Shown here in pieces: positions 1 through 5,743 of a DNA stretch of 5,743 bases. Numbering within the stretch: position 1 is the stretch's first letter; each line of letters begins with the position of its first letter. The DNA is taken from assembly GCA_003165855.1 (NCBI GenBank), contig PMXH01000213.1:208-5950 (forward strand), written 5' to 3'. Under the pieces are notes generated by a model. That model did no database searches, was not told where the DNA came from, and saw only the letters and a program-made list of their open reading frames with translations. The translations under genes and the position numbers were made by a program. This stretch comes from Acidobacteriaceae bacterium (GTDB lineage Bacteria > Acidobacteriota > Terriglobia > Terriglobales > Acidobacteriaceae).

Positions 1-999
1 ATGATTGCCTTGCGCGGTTTCCTATCGGCCTTCCCTCTCCAGACTGATGGCGTTGCGTCGGCTGAACTGGGAGCGCTGCAGGTGACGCGCGAAGATTTTC
101 TTGCCGGTTTGAAGGAAGTGGAGCCCAGCGCGACGCGTGAATTCTTTATTGAAAAAAGTACGTCGACGTTCGCGTCCCTCGGAGGCCTCAACGAGGTGAA
201 GCGGCTGCTCGATGGCGTGATCGAGCATTCTCACATGCACGACGAGATCTACGAGCAGGTTGGACTGGCGCCGCCGCGAGGCATCCTGCTGGTTGGACCG
301 TCGGGCACCGGGAAGACCGCCATGGCGCGAGCGCTCTCGGGCGAAAAGCAGATTCCGCTTATCGCCATCGATGGACCACAACTTTACTCCAAGTGGTTAG
401 GAGAATCCGAGAGAGCGCTGCGCGAAGTTTTCAAGAAGGCGAGACGAGCCGCGCCCTGCATCTTGTTCTTTGACACGATCGATGCGATCGCGCCCAAGTT
501 CGGCGCCGATCAATTCGGTAGCGACATCTACCAGAGGATTCTCAGCCAGCTTCTGCGTGAGATCGACAACCTGCGTGACGTTAAAGGTGTAATCCTGCTG
601 GCGGCCACCAATCGCTCCGAGCGCATCGATCCGGCGCTGTTGCGCAGTGGGCGCTTCGACTATATACTCCCGTTCGCCAAGCCCGACGCCGAGGAGCGCG
701 CCGCCATCCTGCGGCTTTGCTGCCGGCGAGTGCCGCTGGCACCCGATTTCGATTTCGACGAGTTCGCCGGCCGGATGGAAGGATTCACGGGCGCCGACAT
801 CGAGAGCCTTTGCAAGAAAGCAACCCTGCTCGCGATCGTGGAATTTCAGGAAGGCTCTCGCACGGCGCCTTTCGTCGTCTTGCGCAGCGATTTCCTGACG
901 GTTCTTAGGTCCGAGCGTGGCAGTCCACAGCAATCGAAAACAGCCAATGCGACGAGCAGTAGCGCCGGGGATTGTGCCCCGACGGATCTGACTAAGTAA
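1..999 (+). CDS. Cdc48/VCP-like AAA+ ATPase, C-terminal (D2) part, 5' end outside window
   Basis: The reading frame is open from the first base, and the first 33 residues look like the end of a preceding AAA module plus the D1-D2 linker (VTREDF, KEVEPSA at about 28-44), so the Met at base 1 is probably internal. One full AAA+ module follows: GGL at 61-63, Walker A GPSGTGKT at 99-106, pore-loop KWLGES around W132, Walker B at 154-161, sensor-1 Asn N204, arginine fingers R215 and R218 in LLRSGRFD, and the sensor-2 helix GFTGAD at 261-266. Cdc48-family proteins are hexameric ATP-driven unfoldases that thread substrates through a central pore. Oddly, Walker B reads FFDTID: the catalytic Glu is Thr159, so this ring should bind ATP but hydrolyse it poorly. 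The last 40 residues are a Ser/Thr/Ala-rich, likely disordered tail. Cdc48-type identity is firm; the presence of a D1 domain is inferred from the linker, and the substrate is unknown. Confidence 0.88.
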   Translation: MIALRGFLSAFPLQTDGVASAELGALQVTREDFLAGLKEVEPSATREFFIEKSTSTFASLGGLNEVKRLLDGVIEHSHMHDEIYEQVGLAPPRGILLVGPSGTGKTAMARALSGEKQIPLIAIDGPQLYSKWLGESERALREVFKKARRAAPCILFFDTIDAIAPKFGADQFGSDIYQRILSQLLREIDNLRDVKGVILLAATNRSERIDPALLRSGRFDYILPFAKPDAEERAAILRLCCRRVPLAPDFDFDEFAGRMEGFTGADIESLCKKATLLAIVEFQEGSRTAPFVVLRSDFLTVLRSERGSPQQSKTANATSSSAGDCAPTDLTK

Positions 1000-1002
1000 A
1001 AC

Positions 1003-1006
1003 GAGG
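1003..1006 (+). promoter_or_regulatory. Ribosome binding site that fixes the gamma-subunit start
   Basis: GAGG lies 7 bases upstream of the ATG at 1014, which is good spacing. A TTG in the same frame at 1008 would sit one base after this site and cannot use it, so the ATG at 1014 is the start. Confidence 0.7.
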
Positions 1007-1013
1007 TTTGATC

Positions 1014-1661
1014 ATGAGCTATACGGAACTTACGGTTTGGACGCGCGGCATCATCATGGACAAAGAAGGCCGCGACATCGTCAATTCCATCTCCGCTTCG
1101 GCCCGGCTCGAAGGCAAGTACGCGCAGGCGATGGAGAACTACGTGGACAATCCCGATCGCACCAACTGCCCGACGCGCAAGTACTGCCGCGTGAGCGACG
1201 GCGTGATTGAGAACGCGCTCACCTACGAAAACGAGCAACCCAACATCGTCGTGCTGGTTGAAGGGACGATGGTCAAGGGTTGGGATTACATGCGCGGGAT
1301 GCCTCCCGGCGGAACGCTGGTAATCAACACGCATTACACGCCGGAATACATGATTCGTTTCGTACCAGGCGCCGAACGGCTGGCGCAACTTGTCTGCGTT
1401 GACGCCGCTCACCTTGCCGACCACAAATGGCTCTACTACCGGCTGGGCGAGCTAGGCCTCGACCGGCTTTCGACAGAGGGCGCCGCCGAGCGCAACAAGT
1501 CCGTCGCTCCCGATATCGCCGCTCCTCTGATTGCCGCCGTCGTGAAGACCACGGGCATCGTCAAGATGGAGACGATTGAACCAATGATCGCGAACAAGAA
1601 AGCATTCGAAATGGCGCTGCACGAGTTGCACGTCATGTCGCTGAATCCAGTAGCTGTCTAG
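1014..1661 (+). CDS. 2-oxoacid:acceptor oxidoreductase, gamma subunit, divergent (OOR/PadE-like)
   Basis: This 215-residue protein follows the pattern of the POR/KOR gamma subunit (domain III of pyruvate:ferredoxin oxidoreductase). Visible landmarks are EGKYAQA at 33-39, RVSD at 59-62, the strand NIVVLVEG at 77-84, PPGGTLVINT at 97-106, CVDAAHLAD at 128-136, and a C-terminal stretch NKSVAPDIAAPL with KTTGIVKMETI at 161-188, where usual family members have an N-x-x-x-x-G-A region. In CoA-dependent relatives the N-terminus carries GRGGQG and later a PE-x-RG motif. Here these positions read TRGIIMDK and DNPDRTNC, so both are lost. The protein probably packs against alpha and beta and shapes the second-substrate channel. 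Loss of GGQG suggests CoA is not used, as in oxalate oxidoreductase, but this is inference. The start is the ATG preceded by GAGG. It is slightly longer than typical gamma subunits of about 180-190 residues. Confidence 0.82.
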   Translation: MSYTELTVWTRGIIMDKEGRDIVNSISASARLEGKYAQAMENYVDNPDRTNCPTRKYCRVSDGVIENALTYENEQPNIVVLVEGTMVKGWDYMRGMPPGGTLVINTHYTPEYMIRFVPGAERLAQLVCVDAAHLADHKWLYYRLGELGLDRLSTEGAAERNKSVAPDIAAPLIAAVVKTTGIVKMETIEPMIANKKAFEMALHELHVMSLNPVAV

Positions 1662-1668
1662 GGAAGGA
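1662..1668 (+). promoter_or_regulatory. Ribosome binding site of the flavin/ferredoxin subunit
   Basis: GGAAGGA starts immediately after the gamma stop codon and ends 4 bases before the ATG at 1673. It supports this start and tight translational linkage to the gamma subunit. Confidence 0.65.
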
Positions 1669-1672
1669 ACCC

Positions 1673-3505
1673 ATGTCGACCAAAGGCACACACATCCCCG
1701 ATCGTCTCAAGATTCCGTTCGCCGGCATCACGCCCGCGCCGTCGCAGGAAAAAGGACAGGACCTATTTCCCACCGGCAACTGGCGTTCGATCCGGCCGGT
1801 ATACCGAGACAAGTTGCCACCCTGCAACAACGCTTGCGGCACCAACGAAAAGATCCAGGGCTATCTCGACCTGGTGAAGCGCGGCAAGTATCTTGACGCG
1901 TACGCGCTGATCAAGGAAGACATGCCGTTCCCGTCGGTCACCGGCCGGGTGTGCTACCACCCGTGCGAACAGGCCTGCAACCGAGGGAAGTACGATGAGG
2001 CCATTTCGATCCGAGCGGTCGAGCGGTTTCTCGGCGACCTCGGACAGGCACTGACGCACGACGTCGTCAAGGCTGGGAAGTCGAACGGTAAGAAGGTCGC
2101 CGTCGTCGGATCGGGTCCTGCCGGACACAGCGCAGCGTACCAGCTTGCGCGCCTCGGCTACCAAGTGACGATCCTCGAGAAATCGCCGAAAGCCGGCGGA
2201 CTCAATCGCGGCGGCATTCCGGACTGGGTGCTCCCAGCGCACGTGCTCGATCGCGAGATCGAACGCCTCGTCGAGCTTGGGATCACGATCAAGACCAACG
2301 TCGAAGTCGGCAAGGACGTGACCTGGGACGACTTGAAGAAGAACTACGACGCCAGCGTGCTGGCCGTCGGACTCACCGAACCCAATAGCGTACGTGCCGA
2401 GGGCGAGAATAAAGACGGCGTACTTTACGGACTTCCCTTCCTTCGCGACATTGGCATGGGAACGTCAAAAGTGAAGCTGGGTGCTCGCGTCGCCGTCATC
2501 GGCGGCGGAAATACGGCGATCGACTGCGCCCGCGAAGCGCTGCGGCAAGGCGCGGTAGAAGTGACCATGATCACGGTGGAGGCAAGCCCTGAGGAAATGC
2601 CAGCCGTGCCCGAAGATCTGCACGACATGCGCGAAGAAGGGGTGGAGTTGTTGCACGGGCGGGCCGTCACCGCTGTACTCGGCAACGGCAAGATCGAGGC
2701 TTTGCAACTACATCCGGCGCGCTTTTCGGGCGCTATCAACGCGTCGCCGATCACCGTCGATCGGGAAGCTCCCGCCGAGCGTTTCGCTGTCGACAACGTG
2801 ATCATCGCGGTGGGACAGCGGGCATCGCTCAAATGGTTGCCGGACGAGTTCAAGACCGAGCGCGGCACGATCAAGATCGACCGCTTCGGACGTCTCGGCG
2901 ACACCAACATTTTTGCGGCAGGCGACGTAGTGCAACTGGGTGCGGGTCAGCCGCTGATGGTGGTGAATGCGGTTGGCGACGGAAAGCGCGTCGCCTTCAA
3001 TCTGGACAAGGTTATGCGCGGTGAAACATTGCAGCCGCGGACCATTGCCGTCGACGTTATCTTCGACCTGAACCGCATGAACATGACGTACTTCCCGCAC
3101 TTCCCGCGGGTGCAGCAGGACCTGCTGCCTCCGGCAAGCCGGAAAAAGACGCAGGACGAAGTGATTCAGTCGTTCTCGGAAGAGCAGGCCATCGAGGAAG
3201 CTAGCCGCTGTTTCAGTTGCGGCACTTGCAACGCCTGCGACAACTGTTACCTGGTCTGTCCGGAGCCGTGTATCGCGCGTCCGGAGCGTTCGAACGGAAT
3301 GTACAAGATTCTGGTCGACTACTGTAAGGGTTGCCGCGTGTGCATCGAGGAATGTCCCACGGGATGCCTTGAAGGCGTGCCCGAGCTCGACTTCGACACC
3401 GGCGTGGTGCGCATGGACACGGCGTTCGCGATCTCGCCTGGGCTGCACGGACGGCAGGCGGAAGAACTGAGAAACCTGGGCGACCGGGCGGCGAAGAATA
3501 TTTAA
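1673..3505 (+). CDS. FAD/NAD(P)-dependent GltD-like oxidoreductase fused to 2[4Fe-4S] ferredoxin; electron-transfer subunit
   Basis: This 610-residue protein links the TPP enzyme to a nicotinamide. The N-terminal GltD/DPYD-type Fe-S region has Cys at 51, 55, 94, 98 and 102 (PPCNNAC; VCYHPCEQAC). An FAD Rossmann motif, GSGPAG, lies at 146-151, and AGG follows about 25 residues later. The NAD(P) Rossmann motif GGGNTA is at 277-282, and the second FAD contact FAAGD is at 414-418. After a linker of about 90 residues comes a POR-delta-like ferredoxin domain with two clusters of the CxxCxxCxxxCP type: C519/C522/C525/C529 and C551/C554/C557/C561, plus extra Cys at 513, 516, 533 and 565. In three-subunit OOR the ferredoxin domain belongs to the gamma protein; here it is fused to the flavoprotein instead. 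Where GltD has a basic YRR (NADPH), this protein has TVE (301-303), which favours NAD(H). The length exceeds GltD (about 470 residues) by the ferredoxin domain. It is not a true glutamate synthase subunit, because no large subunit is nearby. Confidence 0.9.
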   Translation: MSTKGTHIPDRLKIPFAGITPAPSQEKGQDLFPTGNWRSIRPVYRDKLPPCNNACGTNEKIQGYLDLVKRGKYLDAYALIKEDMPFPSVTGRVCYHPCEQACNRGKYDEAISIRAVERFLGDLGQALTHDVVKAGKSNGKKVAVVGSGPAGHSAAYQLARLGYQVTILEKSPKAGGLNRGGIPDWVLPAHVLDREIERLVELGITIKTNVEVGKDVTWDDLKKNYDASVLAVGLTEPNSVRAEGENKDGVLYGLPFLRDIGMGTSKVKLGARVAVIGGGNTAIDCAREALRQGAVEVTMITVEASPEEMPAVPEDLHDMREEGVELLHGRAVTAVLGNGKIEALQLHPARFSGAINASPITVDREAPAERFAVDNVIIAVGQRASLKWLPDEFKTERGTIKIDRFGRLGDTNIFAAGDVVQLGAGQPLMVVNAVGDGKRVAFNLDKVMRGETLQPRTIAVDVIFDLNRMNMTYFPHFPRVQQDLLPPASRKKTQDEVIQSFSEEQAIEEASRCFSCGTCNACDNCYLVCPEPCIARPERSNGMYKILVDYCKGCRVCIEECPTGCLEGVPELDFDTGVVRMDTAFAISPGLHGRQAEELRNLGDRAAKNI

Positions 3506-3509
3506 AATC

Positions 3510-3513
3510 GGAG
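3510..3513 (+). promoter_or_regulatory. Ribosome binding site of the alpha subunit
   Basis: GGAG lies 6 bases before the ATG at 3520. The second Met of the protein (3526) would be 12 bases away, so 3520 is the better start. Confidence 0.65.
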
Positions 3514-3519
3514 TGAATC

Positions 3520-4728
3520 ATGGCAATGCTTGCAGATGTAAAAAAGAGAACAGTCCGAATCAATGGCTGCGTCGCCTCGGCGCAGGCCGCTAAGTACGCC
3601 GACGTCGATGTGATTGCGGCTTACCCGATTCGTCCGTATACAGCAACGATGATGGCGCTGGCGCAAATGGTGGCCAATGGTGAACTCGATGCCGAGTACA
3701 TTGTGGCCGACAGCGAGCACTCGCAATTGAGCATCGCGCACGGCGCGGCGTCGAGCGGCGCTCGCGTTTTCACCGGCAGTTCGGGGGTCGGGGTGCAGTT
3801 CGCCTACGAGCTTTATTCGCCGATCTCCGGCAGTCGCATGCCGGTGCAGATGATGATCGCCGATCGCACGCTTGATCCGCCCGGCGACTTCGGTTCCGAG
3901 CACACCGATGCGCTCTCCACGCGCGACATGGGCTGGCTCATGGGCTGGTCCTGCGACGCTCAGGAAGCATTCGACAATCACCTGATCGCTTATCGAATCG
4001 GTGAGGACCCGCGTGTGCTCCTGCCGCAGATGGTTTGCCAGGATGGTTTCTTCGTCTCCCACATCACGGGCGACGTTGAATTGCCCGACACTGGCCAGGT
4101 GAAGGAGTTCCTGCCGCCATACAAGCATCCTTATCCGCTCGATCCACGGCATCCGGTATCGCATGGGCCGCAGATCATGCCGGAGCAGGGTCCCCCGCTT
4201 CAATTGGAGCGGGCACGCGCGATGGAAGAATCCATGGCGGTCATTGAGGAAGTACACGACGAATTCGCCAAGATCTTCGGCCGGCGATACGACCCCTGGA
4301 TTGAAGAGTTCATGACCGACGATGCCGAGGTTGTCTTCTTTCTGCAGGGCGCGCATGCGGTAACGGCGCGCTACGCAATTCAGCACATGCGCGACCGGGG
4401 ATTGAAAGTCGGTATGGTGCGGCTGCGAACCATCCGGCCCTACCCGACGGACCGCGTGAAAGATGTTCTCAGCAAGTTCAAAGTGGTCGGCGTGATCGAG
4501 ACCAACATGGGGATCGGCGGGGTGAGCAGCGGTGGCGTGCTTTACGCTGAGGTCGTCGCAGCGCTTTACGAAAGTCAGAAGCGCCCGCTCGTCCTGTCGT
4601 TCATGGCGGGCATGGGTGGCGAAGCAATCGTGCTGAAGGAATTTTATTGGATGACAGAGAAAATGATGGACGTGCAGAAACGCGGGAAGATCGAAAAGCG
4701 CACCCATTGGGTTGGATTCGAAGAGTAG
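3520..4728 (+). CDS. 2-oxoacid:acceptor oxidoreductase alpha subunit, probably oxalate oxidoreductase type
   Basis: This 402-residue protein has the two domains of POR/OOR alpha subunits. Domain I (about 10-250) binds the TPP pyrimidine and the substrate carboxylate; domain II (about 300-390) is transketolase-C-like, with VVFFLQGAHAVTA and VGMVRLRTIRPYP. E66 in DSEHSQLS is the likely TPP-activating Glu. The substrate motif, YPITP in pyruvate enzymes, is YPIRP here (35-39, R38). A loop DRTLDPPGDFG at 115-125 supplies R116, D119, D123 and F124. From memory, Moorella thermoacetica OOR alpha has YPIRP and key residues R31, R109, D112, D116 and F117, which correspond one-for-one with a constant offset of 7. 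The expected reaction is oxalate to 2 CO2 plus two electrons, in the cytoplasm and without CoA. The alternative is another bulky or charged 2-oxoacid, such as phenylglyoxylate. The family is certain; the substrate is an inference from the motif. Confidence 0.88.
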   Translation: MAMLADVKKRTVRINGCVASAQAAKYADVDVIAAYPIRPYTATMMALAQMVANGELDAEYIVADSEHSQLSIAHGAASSGARVFTGSSGVGVQFAYELYSPISGSRMPVQMMIADRTLDPPGDFGSEHTDALSTRDMGWLMGWSCDAQEAFDNHLIAYRIGEDPRVLLPQMVCQDGFFVSHITGDVELPDTGQVKEFLPPYKHPYPLDPRHPVSHGPQIMPEQGPPLQLERARAMEESMAVIEEVHDEFAKIFGRRYDPWIEEFMTDDAEVVFFLQGAHAVTARYAIQHMRDRGLKVGMVRLRTIRPYPTDRVKDVLSKFKVVGVIETNMGIGGVSSGGVLYAEVVAALYESQKRPLVLSFMAGMGGEAIVLKEFYWMTEKMMDVQKRGKIEKRTHWVGFEE

Positions 4729-4739
4729 CAGAGTGACTG

Positions 4740-4744
4740 GGAGG
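4740..4744 (+). promoter_or_regulatory. Strong ribosome binding site of the beta subunit
   Basis: GGAGG lies 7 bases before the ATG at 4752, the best match to the consensus in the window. It decides the start and suggests strong initiation on this gene despite the longest gap (23 bases) in the operon. Confidence 0.7.
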
Positions 4745-4751
4745 AAACGAT

Positions 4752-5743
4752 ATGGCGACAATTGAAGTTGAGCGGCAGCTGCTGCCGATTCTCGGCAGCC
4801 CAAACCAGGGAGCTCGTTTCTACAACCCTGAATTACCCTCGAGCGAGCCGTTCGTTCCCGGCCATCGCACCTGTGCCGGCTGCGGCCCGTCGATCCAGTA
4901 CCGGATGACGAGCAAGGCGGCGGGCGACAACACGATCCTGGTCGGACCCACAGGCTGCATGTATGTCGCGAACAGCTCCTATTTGTGCACACCTTACAAC
5001 GTGCCCTGGGCGCACACCCAGATTGGCAGCGCTGGCAGCTTCACCGCAGGAGTGGCCGCGGCCTACGAAGCCATGATCCGCAAGGGTAAATGGAAGGGCA
5101 AGTTCCCGAACATTATCTGCGAAGCGGGCGACGGCAGCGCGTCTGACATCGGCCTCGCTTCGATTTCCGGCGCTCTCTATCGGAATCACGACTGCCTGAT
5201 TATCTGCTACGACAACGAGCAGTACGCGAACACCGGCATTCAGGCGTCGTCGCGCACGCCATACGGCGGCATGACGACATTCTCTCCTCCCGGCCCGGAA
5301 GTTCCCGAAGGTAAGAAGCTGTTTCCCAAGGACCTCGCACGCATGATGGCGGCTGGCCATCCTCATTGCTATGTGGCGACCGCGAGCGTGGGCTACCCCA
5401 TCGACTTGATGAACAAAGTTCGCAAGGGACTCAACCACAAGGGCGCCGCGTACCTGATGGTCTATACTCCCTGCCAGAAAGGCTTCGTGTACGAGACACC
5501 GCGCTCGATCGATCTGGGGCGCCTGGTCGTTGAGTGCGGGCTCTATCCCATGTGGGAGTGGAATCCCGAGAAGCGCGCTTTCGATTACAGTTTCCGTCCC
5601 GCAAGCATGCGGCCGGTATCCGAGTATCTGAAGCTGCAAGGACGCTTCGGCCATCTCCACGCCGAGCACATCGCCACGTTGCAGAAGTTCGCCAACGAGC
5701 AATGGCGAATGATGGGAGTCGCGCTGCCCGAGGCCTTGATTCA
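4752..5743 (+). CDS. 2-oxoacid:acceptor oxidoreductase beta subunit (TPP and [4Fe-4S] binding), 3' end outside window
   Basis: There are 330 codons before the window end and no stop. Family members have about 300-340 residues, so probably only a short tail is missing. The protein binds the TPP diphosphate and the proximal [4Fe-4S] cluster that takes electrons from the TPP intermediate. Likely cluster ligands are C41 and C44 (RTCAGCGP), C69 (PTGCMY) and C241 (YTPCQK). The Mg-TPP motif is GDGSASDIG at 126-134, followed by NEQYANTGIQAS at 155-166 and TPYGGMTTFSP at 169-179, the pattern of the PorB-like beta subfamily. The first 36 residues are an extension before the conserved VPGHRTC. With alpha it forms the complete active site, and it is the last subunit needed for the enzyme. 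Family assignment is firm; an oxalate substrate is inferred from the alpha partner, not from this gene. Confidence 0.9.
   Translation, partial: MATIEVERQLLPILGSPNQGARFYNPELPSSEPFVPGHRTCAGCGPSIQYRMTSKAAGDNTILVGPTGCMYVANSSYLCTPYNVPWAHTQIGSAGSFTAGVAAAYEAMIRKGKWKGKFPNIICEAGDGSASDIGLASISGALYRNHDCLIICYDNEQYANTGIQASSRTPYGGMTTFSPPGPEVPEGKKLFPKDLARMMAAGHPHCYVATASVGYPIDLMNKVRKGLNHKGAAYLMVYTPCQKGFVYETPRSIDLGRLVVECGLYPMWEWNPEKRAFDYSFRPASMRPVSEYLKLQGRFGHLHAEHIATLQKFANEQWRMMGVALPEALI

Larger units (their letters stand above)
1..5743 (+). other. Candidate operon: AAA ATPase - gamma - flavin/ferredoxin - alpha - beta
   Basis: All five genes face the same way with gaps of 14, 11, 14 and 23 bases. Each of the last four has its own Shine-Dalgarno site inside the gap, and no gap has room for a promoter or rho-independent terminator. 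Transcription should therefore start upstream of the window and end beyond it. No stretch over 25 bases is non-coding. Confidence 0.75.

Noticed and set aside
397..933. A 178-codon minus-strand frame opposite the AAA gene
   Set aside because: It overlaps the conserved AAA+ motifs and has no ribosome binding site or family signature that I can see.
1008..1013. TTG start for the gamma subunit, two codons earlier
   Set aside because: It would be one base from the GAGG site; the ATG at 1014 has correct spacing.
2708..3448. A 246-codon minus-strand frame opposite the flavin/ferredoxin gene
   Set aside because: Low-complexity His/Arg/Val-rich product overlapping conserved Cys motifs on the plus strand.
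1673..3505. Small subunit of glutamate synthase (GltD)
   Set aside because: The fold is similar, but there is no GltB nearby, a 2[4Fe-4S] ferredoxin domain is fused on, and the gene sits among alpha, beta and gamma subunits of an oxidoreductase.
3502..4992. A 496-codon open frame on the minus strand opposite alpha and the start of beta
   Set aside because: Its protein is rich in His, Arg and Cys with no recognisable motif, while the plus strand has clear conserved subunits. It is a mirror of codon bias in GC-rich DNA.
4833..5702. A 289-codon minus-strand frame opposite beta
   Set aside because: The plus strand carries all TPP and Fe-S motifs of beta; the antisense product shows no family pattern.
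3520..5743. Ordinary pyruvate:ferredoxin oxidoreductase
   Set aside because: The family is right, but YPIRP in alpha and the missing GGQG in gamma argue against pyruvate plus CoA as substrates. It is kept only as a fallback.
1..5743. CRISPR array, tRNA, insertion sequence or attachment site
   Set aside because: No regularly spaced repeats, tRNA-like fold, transposase or terminal repeats were seen; the window is almost entirely coding.

Overview
The window is about 60% G+C (estimated by eye) and fully coding on the + strand. It holds five genes in one direction with gaps of only 14, 11, 14 and 23 bases, so it reads as the middle and end of one operon. Shine-Dalgarno sites (GAGG, GGAAGGA, GGAG, GGAGG), bacterial codon use and a bacterial Cdc48-type AAA gene point to a free-living soil or sediment bacterium. 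Acidobacteriota would fit, but that is a guess from gene content and style; there is no rRNA or marker gene here.

Layout: (1) 1-999, the C-terminal AAA+ half of a Cdc48/VCP-like ATPase, cut by the window start. Its Walker B motif has Thr where the catalytic Glu should be. (2) 1014-1661, a divergent gamma subunit of a 2-oxoacid:acceptor oxidoreductase without the usual GGQG motif. (3) 1673-3505, a GltD/NfnB-like FAD/NAD(P) oxidoreductase fused to a C-terminal 2[4Fe-4S] ferredoxin domain. (4) 3520-4728, the alpha subunit. (5) 4752 to the window end, the TPP- and [4Fe-4S]-binding beta subunit, probably lacking only its last few residues.

Genes 2-5 together make a complete thiamine-pyrophosphate 2-oxoacid oxidoreductase. 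Beta and alpha form the TPP active site, the ferredoxin domain of gene 3 collects the electrons, and its flavin module should pass them to a nicotinamide. Three details argue against an ordinary pyruvate enzyme. The alpha subunit has YPIRP in place of YPITP, the change reported for oxalate oxidoreductase (OOR) of Moorella thermoacetica. The gamma subunit lacks the GGQG signature normally tied to the CoA-using enzymes. The alpha loop carrying R116, D119, D123 and F124 also matches OOR as I recall it. The best reading is therefore an OOR-like enzyme with its own NAD-linked diaphorase, which would couple oxalate oxidation to 2 CO2 with NAD+ reduction. The main alternative is a relative of the NAD-dependent phenylglyoxylate dehydrogenase (PadEFGHI) of Azoarcus/Aromatoleum.

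The AAA gene lies 14 bases upstream and is probably co-transcribed. Whether it serves assembly or quality control of this oxygen-sensitive iron-sulfur enzyme is open, and it is the least explained part of the window.
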